The position numbers and the translations under genes are program-made. This document shows positions 49,101 through 58,100 of a stretch of DNA of 64,000 bases, in pieces; the first letter of the stretch is position 1; each line of letters starts with the position of its first letter. The DNA lies in assembly GCA_029339505.1 (NCBI GenBank), contig JAQISU010001235.1, positions 36,981,815 through 37,045,814 of the forward strand. Direction: 5' to 3'. The DNA is from Unio delphinus. Taxonomy: Eukaryota > Mollusca > Bivalvia > Unionida > Unionidae. The notes under the pieces were generated by a model. It searched no databases. It worked only from the letters and a program-made list of their open reading frames with translations, and was not told the origin of the DNA.

Positions 49101-52100
49101 GTGTACTTTTATTTTTGAACCTGATCTTCAAATTATAATAAAAAGTCTTACATCACATTCAAGAATTTTAACTTTGAAATCAAGATTGATGGTTTTCTTA
49201 ATTTTCTGAATGATTGCTCTAACTTTTTATTAGTGTCTAACTGCATTGTTTTCCAAGTTTATCTACAATGCTTTTTATATCATCTTGAATGTTGACATAA
49301 TTGTATGTAATGAGAATACAAATATGAAAATCTCTTTCCAGAGAGAGAAATAAGATCATGTAGGTAACAATTTTTGGGTCTCCTTGCTTTTTTGCTAACA
49401 GAAAGCATCTGTTCTTTAAATCTCCTTGCAAAAACTATGCTAGTATATGAGCTTGTTATGCCATCATAGTGATATGCAATTTCCCTGCACATTGAGGGTG
49501 TTTAAAAAGTGGTTTTTAATTCTAAGATCTAGTCATGGCTAACACTGGCATTTTGTCATAAAGCATGGCAATCACAGCAGGCATCTTGGGAATGTCTGGT
49601 CTGAGTTCATAACTTAAATCTCTCTTGAATGGGTAGAATGGATTTAAAATGTTCATAAAATAATGCTTTGTGTTGAACAAGATTCCATAAATAAAATATT
49701 ACAACCATTCTCATAGTTGAGTATAAAACACTTAAGTTTTTTATTGTGCACTTATGGAGTTTTCTCAAATCACACAATGTGTGACCATTTTGCACTTCTG
49801 AATATTTTACTATGATTTTTAGAGAGTTTTGTGACATAGGATATTTATATTTGATGAAGATACATACAGTTAAACAGATTTTTAAGGAACTTCATTGGAC
49901 ATCCAAAATTATTTCAGTTATGTATAATTTGTATTTTCCTTGTTATAATGTTAGGCTTAAATGGGTATACAAACTTAAATGTTATGCATAATTAAGTATA
50001 AAAATTAATTTTCTTTTTTCTAAATTAAAATGATAAATTTGTAGCATGTGTTCATAACTAACCTTATATTTCTGTACATCTTGTGACCACTGCATATTGG
50101 CCTGTTCTTTTGTACCTCCACTATATCTTTTAAATTATCCATATCCTTCACAGATTTTGTTTCTGCTTAATGGTCACCCATTTTTCGGAATGGAAGATTT
50201 CGTATTCTGAATTCTGACTTTATTATTTGACAATCAGCATGTCTGTCATACTTAGAATAAAAACTCCACTCTAATCCACTATTAGAGAGTGGTGTCCTTC
50301 ATATAGAACAAATTGGAGCGATGAAATAGTAATGTACCAATCACATATTGGACACACATACTTGACTTGTACATACCTCATGAAGGGTGAATCTTTACTA
50401 GAAAGTGTACCTGCCAAAAGTGTGTCAATTTCCAGCCTGTGAGACAGAAGTATTTGATGTCGAGTGTGTCAATTTCCAGCCTGTGAGACAAGTATTTGAT
50501 GTCGAGTGTGTCAATTTCCAGCCTGTGAGACAGAAGTATTTGATGTTGAGTTTGTCAATTTCAGCCTGTGAGACAGAAGTATTTGATGTCGAGTGTGTCA
50601 ATTTCAGCCTGTGAGACAGAAGTATTTGATGTTGAGTGTGTCAATTTAATCCTGTGAGACTGAAGTATTTGATGTCGAGTATGTCAATTTCAGCCTGTGA
50701 GACAGAAGTATTGTTGTGAACTACTTGATGAAACTGCTGTATGAGGATGAACTACTCAATAAAATCTTGGACTTTTTAATGGAATATGATTTATAGACCA
50801 AAATTGTAATCACGTTTTAAGGATTTTTCATGCTATCTTTATCTTTGTGTTTTATATACATTTTATGTAAAAAGAATGTTGCCAACATAGAATCTGCCTT
50901 ACAGCACGTAACATCCTGCTTTGCAGAATCTTGCCGCTCTTTGGTCTTGAGGTCAGCCTAAAGAAAACTGAGGTACTTCACCAGCCTGCACCCACTGATG
51001 AGTATTGGTCACCTAGCATCTTCATTGACCAGACAGAGCTAAATGTAGTCTACCAGTTCATCTACCAGGGCTATGTGATATCCTCTGATGCCAAGATCGA
51101 CAGAGAAATAGATAACAGACTGTCCAAGGCAAACAGCGCTGTTTTCAGCAGACTCTGTAAACAAGTGTGGTACTACGCCAGTCTCAAGAGAGGTACAAAG
51201 ATCAGAATCTACAGAGCTGTCATACTGACCACCCTGCTATATGGCACTGAATTATGGGTCAGCTACAGCTGCCACCTCTGAACCCTTTAATACATCCATC
51301 AGCACTGCCTCTGTACCATCCTCAACATTTACTGGACTAACTTTGTCACCAACACTGAAGTCATCAAACAAGATGGGATCACCAACATTGAGGCAATGCT
51401 TATAAAGATACAGCTATGCTGGGTAGGGCACGTGTCCAGGATGGAGGATCATCACCTGCCAAAGATCACACTGTAAGGTGAGCTGTCCACTGGCCACCAT
51501 GATAAAGGGGCACCTTGTTAAAGATATAAAGACTCCTTGAAAAAGACCATCACCACCTGTAGCATTGATCATTGCCAGTGGGCATCGCAAGCTTCTGACC
51601 GTGAAAGCTGGTGAAGTCCAGTTCACCGGGCCACTGCCACTTTTGAACAAAATGTAGAGGCCAGCTTAGAGGAAAAACAATAGTGAAGAAAAAACCAGGA
51701 ACCATCAGCAACACCTACCACAACCCAAACATTCCCCTACAGCCTCTTTGGACAGATGTGTCTGTCACATATTAGGATTATCAGCCACCAGCATGTGTGC
51801 AATATACGTTGACAATCCCCCTTCCTAAATCTTTGCAAGCAAATTTTAAAAAATTTGAAAGTTTTATATATGGTATTTTTCTACTACACATTTACATATA
51901 GTTTAGAAAGCTTTTTCTGCCTGGATTTTTTTAATGCGATTCATTTTCACATTTTTGGAACATTTACCTTTTCTTGACACCATATAGCCACTATTCTGTT
52001 GAGGTGGTACAAAGCTCTAGTGAGGCCCTGAGTGGATCATTGCAGTCTCACCTGTCTGTGGCTGTGAGTCTTATGCTCGGACAATGTTGGCCACTGTAAA

Positions 52101-55100
52101 GCTTTCTCACAGTAGCTTCTCATTGGTCAGTTCTTCCTGGGTTCTTCTGCCACCAGTTATCCTGGCTGCAATGTGTAGTCTATCTTGTTCTGAAAATGGC
52201 GTTAAAAAATGTCAGCAATAACAACAAGGCACTAGTACAGGTATATCATTTTTGTAGAAGCAAGGAAAGTGCACAGTTATTTTCTTTTGTTTTATGCAAA
52301 TTTGTTTTGTGCTCATTTCCATTCTTTAACAGCTACATTAGTCAGCATTCTGCCTTTTGCTTTTGTATTGAGGCATCCTGGGATTTGCATGTCTGCAATG
52401 CATAACAAATCTTTATGTCCTGCTTTGTAGATCATGCATGAGATATTTTTATAACTTTTCATACTTTGTAGATCATGTGTGAGATATATTTATAACATGT
52501 CATACTTTGTAGATCATGTGTGAGATATATTTTTATAACATGTCATACTTTGTAGATCATGTGTGAGATATATTTATAATATGTCTTGCTTTGTATATCA
52601 TGTCTGAGATATATTTATAACATGTCATGCTTTGTAGATCATCTGTGAGATACATTTATAACAAATGTCAGTGAAATAGCTTGGATTGAATGCAGATAGT
52701 TCCTCATAAAGAAACACTAACACCTACTTTGCTGAGTTTATGGAACTCAAAAAAGACTTGAAAACTCTGACTTGATTGTCATGACTGTTTAATCCAGTTG
52801 TCATTGAACTTTAGGTAGACACAAATTCTATTATGCATTTTAATAACATATTTTTATTATCAAAAGAATGAAGATTATTCAAATGTTTTGTCATATGACA
52901 TCATCAAGTGTTTCATAAATCCCTTTCATTTACAGTATAACATGCATGTAGTATATCCACAACACAAGGTATAAATATAACACGCAGTGATTTTAAATGT
53001 TACTCAAATCTCACTGCAGCTTCATTTTATTGATGTATTGTCCAAACGTATCACTGTCATCGTGTGTTGCAATCCCACCCTAATTATACTAGTCATCCTT
53101 TTTTCAGGGGAGTGTACATTGACAAGGATGACCATGCTTCTGACAGTTCTCTTCTACAACATGTGGTTCTTTGGTGCAGCCTACTACTGGATTACCTGGG
53201 CTTTTCTTCTGGTATGTCCCGTCAAAATTGAGCACACTTCTTTTAAATATGTCCAGCTCTATTCATATTGTTCTTGCCATTTTCAGCAAAGAAAATTTCA
53301 CTTTTATTTCCACTTAAGCCATTTGTTTTAGGTGTATGGATGAAACATGGTATTTGAATACATTATTGATAGAAACTGTTTCACAAAACATTTTGAATCT
53401 TATACGTATGTACTTTATTACTCAAACACCCATTGATTGAGATGGAAACTGGTATACCTACATACTCTATTACTCTGACACAACTTGTATATCTATTATG
53501 TACTCTGTTACTCTAACACTCATTGATTGAGATGGAAACTGGTATACCTACATACTCTGTTACTCTGACACAACTTGTATACCTATTATGTACTCTGTTA
53601 CTCTAACACCCATTGAGATGGAAACTGGTATACCTACATACTCTATTACTCTGACACAACTTGTATACCTATTATGTACTCTTGTTACTCTAACACCCAT
53701 TGATTGAGATGGAAACTTGTATACCTACATACTCTATTACTCTGACACAACTTGTATAATATTATGTACTCTGTTACTCTAACACTCATTGATTGAGATG
53801 AAAACTACATACTCAATTACTCTGACACAACTTGTATACCTATTATGTAGTCTGTTACTCTAAGTCTGTTACACCCATTGATTGAGATGGAAACTGGTAT
53901 AACTACATACTCAATTACTCTGACACATCTTGTATACCTGTTATGTACTCTGTTACTCTAACACTCATTGATTGAGATGGAAATTTGTATGCTTCTATAC
54001 TTGTTTTATTTTCTGACACCCATTGATTGAGATGGGAAGCCAAGGTTTCAGTATGTTTACCCTGACCTTGAAATTGTGATCATGAATATTGTACACATTG
54101 TTTGCCCTTTCTAGACATTGGCAGATTGAGCAGATATTTGTCCTGGTAACATCTATTGAATTTTATGAGTTGTCTCATTCAGTATGAATGCCAACTAACC
54201 AATAATGTGTAACAGTGGTGCATTGTACATCAGCAAAAAATGGTGAAGCAACAGACTTAACATGGAATCATTGTAAGTTTAACATCAAAATTATGACTAT
54301 GTACCATAGAGAATCCCTTACAGATGTAACTGAGTGAAAGGTATTTGTGCAAACATGGATCGGCAGTGGAATATTGCTTATTTATGAATCCATTTAAGTT
54401 GTGTGCTCCCTTGTCTTGCTTATATAGGAACAGTGTTCAGATTTGAACAGCTTAATTTTGAATGGATGTGGTGGCATGCCACTGCATCCAGTGAAATTCA
54501 CGGACCTGAAGCACAGAAATATCTGCTTGATATGCCAAGATGTAGACCTATCAGAATCTTGCATAGCAAAGATTATGTATTCTATTACACACCCACTGAG
54601 ATGAAAATTGGTATACTAATGTTTTCTATAATTCTGACACCCATTGAGTTGAAAATTGGTATACTAATGTTTTCTATAATTCTGATACCCATTGAGATGA
54701 AAATTGGAATACTAATGTTTTCTATAATTCTGATACCCATTGAGATGAAAATTGGTATACTAATGTTTTCTATAATTCTGATACCCATTGAGATGAAAAT
54801 TGGTATACTAATGTTTTCTATAATTTTGACACACATTGAGATGGGAATTTGTATACTAATGTTTTCTATAATTCTGACACACATTGATTGAGATGGAAAT
54901 TGGTATACTAATGTTTTCTATAATTCTGACACCCATTGAGATGGAAATTGGTATACTAATGTTTTCTATAATTCTGAGACACTTTGAGATGGAAATTGGT
55001 ATACTAATGTTTTCTATAATTATGACACACATTGATTGGGATGAAAATTGGTAAACAAATGTTTTCTATAATTCTGACACATTGAGATGGGAATTTGTAT

Positions 55101-58100
55101 ACTAATGTTTTCTATAATTCTGACACACTTTGAGATGGGAATTGGTATACTAATGTTTTTTTATAATTCTGACACCCATTGAGATGAAAATTGGTATACT
55201 AATGTTTTCTATAATTCTGACACCCATTGAGATGGGAATTGGTATACTAATGTTTTCTATAATTCTGACACACATTGATTGGGATGAAAATTGGTATACA
55301 AATGTTTTCTATAATTCTGACACACATTGAGATGAGAATTGGTATACTAATGTTTTCTATAATTCTGAGACACTTTGAGATGGGAATTGGTATACTAATG
55401 TTTTTTATAATTCTGACACCCATTGAGATGGAAATTGGTATACTAATGTTTTCTATAATTCTGACACACATTGATTGGGATGAAAATTGGTATACAAATG
55501 TTTTCTATAATTCTGACACACATTGAGATGGGAATTGGTATACTAATGTTTTCTATAATTCTGAGACACTTTGAGATGGGAATAGGTATACTAATGTTTT
55601 CTATAATTCTGACACCCATTGAGATGGGAATTGTTATACTAATGTTTTCTATAATTCTGACACACATCGATTCAGATGGAAATTGGTAAACTAATGTTTT
55701 CTATAATTCTGACACACATTGATATGGGAATCGGTATACTAATATTTTCTATAATTCTGAGACACTTTGAGATGGGAATAGGTATACTAATGTTTTCTAT
55801 AATTCTGACACCCATTGAGATGGGAATTGGTATACTAATGTTTTCTATAATTCTGACACACATCGATTGAGATGGAAATTGGTATACTAATGTTTACTAT
55901 AACTCTGACACACATCGATTGAGATGAAAATTGGTATACTAATGTTTTCTATAATTCTGACACCCATTGAGATGAAAATTGGTATACTAATGCTTTCTAT
56001 AATTCTGACACACATTGAGATGGGAATTGGTATACTAATGTTTTCTATAATTCTGACACACATCAATTGAGATGGAAATTTGTATACTAATGTTTTCTAT
56101 AATTCTGACACACATTGAGATGGGAATTTGTATACTAATGTTTTCTATAATTCTGACACACATTGATTGAGATGGAAATTGGTATACTAATGTTTTCTAT
56201 AATTCTGACACCCAATGAGATGGAAATTGGTATACTAATGTTTTCTATAATTCTGAGACACTTGAGATGGAAATTGGTATACTAATGTTTTCTATAATTC
56301 TGACACACATTGATTGGGATGAAAATTGGTATACTAATGTTTTCTATAATTCTGACACATTGAGATGGGAATAGGTATACTAATGTTTTCTATAATTCTG
56401 ACACATTGAGATGAAAATTGGTATACTAATGTTTTCTATAATTCTGACACATTGAGATGGGAATAGGTATACTAATGTTTTCTATAATTCTGACACATTG
56501 AGATGAAAATTGGTATACTAATGTTTTCTATAATTCTGACACATTGAGATGGGAATAGGTATACTAATGTTTTCTATAATTCTGACACATTGAGATGGGA
56601 ATTTGTATACTAATGTTTTCTATGACTCTGATACACATCAATTGAGATTGAAATTGGTATACAAATGTTTTCTATAATTTCGACACACATTGTGATGGGA
56701 ATTGGTATACTAGTGTTTTCTATAACTTTGACACACATTGATTGAGATGGAAATTTGTATACTAATGTTTTCTATAATTCTGACACACATTGAGATGGAA
56801 ATTGGTATACTAATGGTTTCTATAACTCTGACACACATTGAAATGGGAATTGGTATACTAATGTTTTCTATAATTCTGACACACATTGAGATGGGAATTG
56901 GTATACTAATGTTTTCTATAATTCTGACACACATTGAGATGGGAATTGGTATACTAATGTTTTCTATGACTCTGATACACATCATTTGAGATTGAAATTG
57001 GTATATTAATGTTTTCTATAATTCTGACACACATTGAGATGAAAATTGGTATACTAATGTTTTCTATAATTCTGACACACATTGAGATGAAAATTGGTAT
57101 ACTAATGTTTTCTATGACTCTGATACATTGAGATGAAAATTGGTATACTAATGTTTTCTATAATTCTGACACACATTGAGATGAAAATTGGTATACTAAT
57201 GTTTTCTATAATTCTGACACACATTGTGATGGGAATTGGTATACTAGTGTTTTCTATAACTTTGACACACATTGATTGAGATGGAAATTTGTATACTAAT
57301 GTTTTCTATAATTCTGACACACATCAATTGAGATGGAAATTGGTATACTAATATTTTCTATGATTCTGACACACATTGATTGAGATGGAAATTTATATAT
57401 TAATATTTTCTATAATTCTGACACACATTGAGATGGGAATTGGTATACTAATGTTTTCTATAACTCTGACACAAATTGTTTGAGATGGAAATTGGTACAA
57501 TTGTGCACTCTATTACTCTAATACCCACTGAGTATACCAAAAAATGTGTTTATCACATTTCTGTTATATTTTCAAGGTCAAGGTGAAAGGGGAGTATCAC
57601 TTAATTTTGTTTCTGCTCTCAAATTTTGCATCTGTGATGAAACTAGATTACTCAAAGTATGTATTGTGTACGGTATTCATGATCACATTTTCAAAGTCAT
57701 ATTTCAACATTGTTTTTCTTTTGTTTCTGCTTAACACACAAATTGGTCATTGGTATTAGGGATATCGTTTAGTACATTTTAATTACAACTTGCAGTTTAT
57801 TTATATTATATTCACCAAATTTTCTTAAGGTCAAGGTCACATGCCTTCATTACTTGTTTCAGTTCTTGTTTTGTATCTTTAGAGCTGTTTAAGATTGGTA
57901 TGTTTACCAAATTCATGCCTGAAACTAATTTATCAAGGTCACAGTCAGTGTAACTTACATTGTATGACTATCCTGTAACTCAGCAGGTCAAATGGTCAGA
58001 GTTCGTCATTGTATATGTTTGTGACCCTAACATATTAGACAGGGTACAAAAGTCTCCCTCAGTATGTATACTCTATGGTTGACATTGTATTTAGCAATTA

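Noticed and set aside
54403..57000. Hydrophobic repeat frames (GILMFSIILTHIEM) that look like membrane helices
   Set aside because: They come from the 48-bp array. Both strands give hydrophobic repeats and no unique domain is attached.
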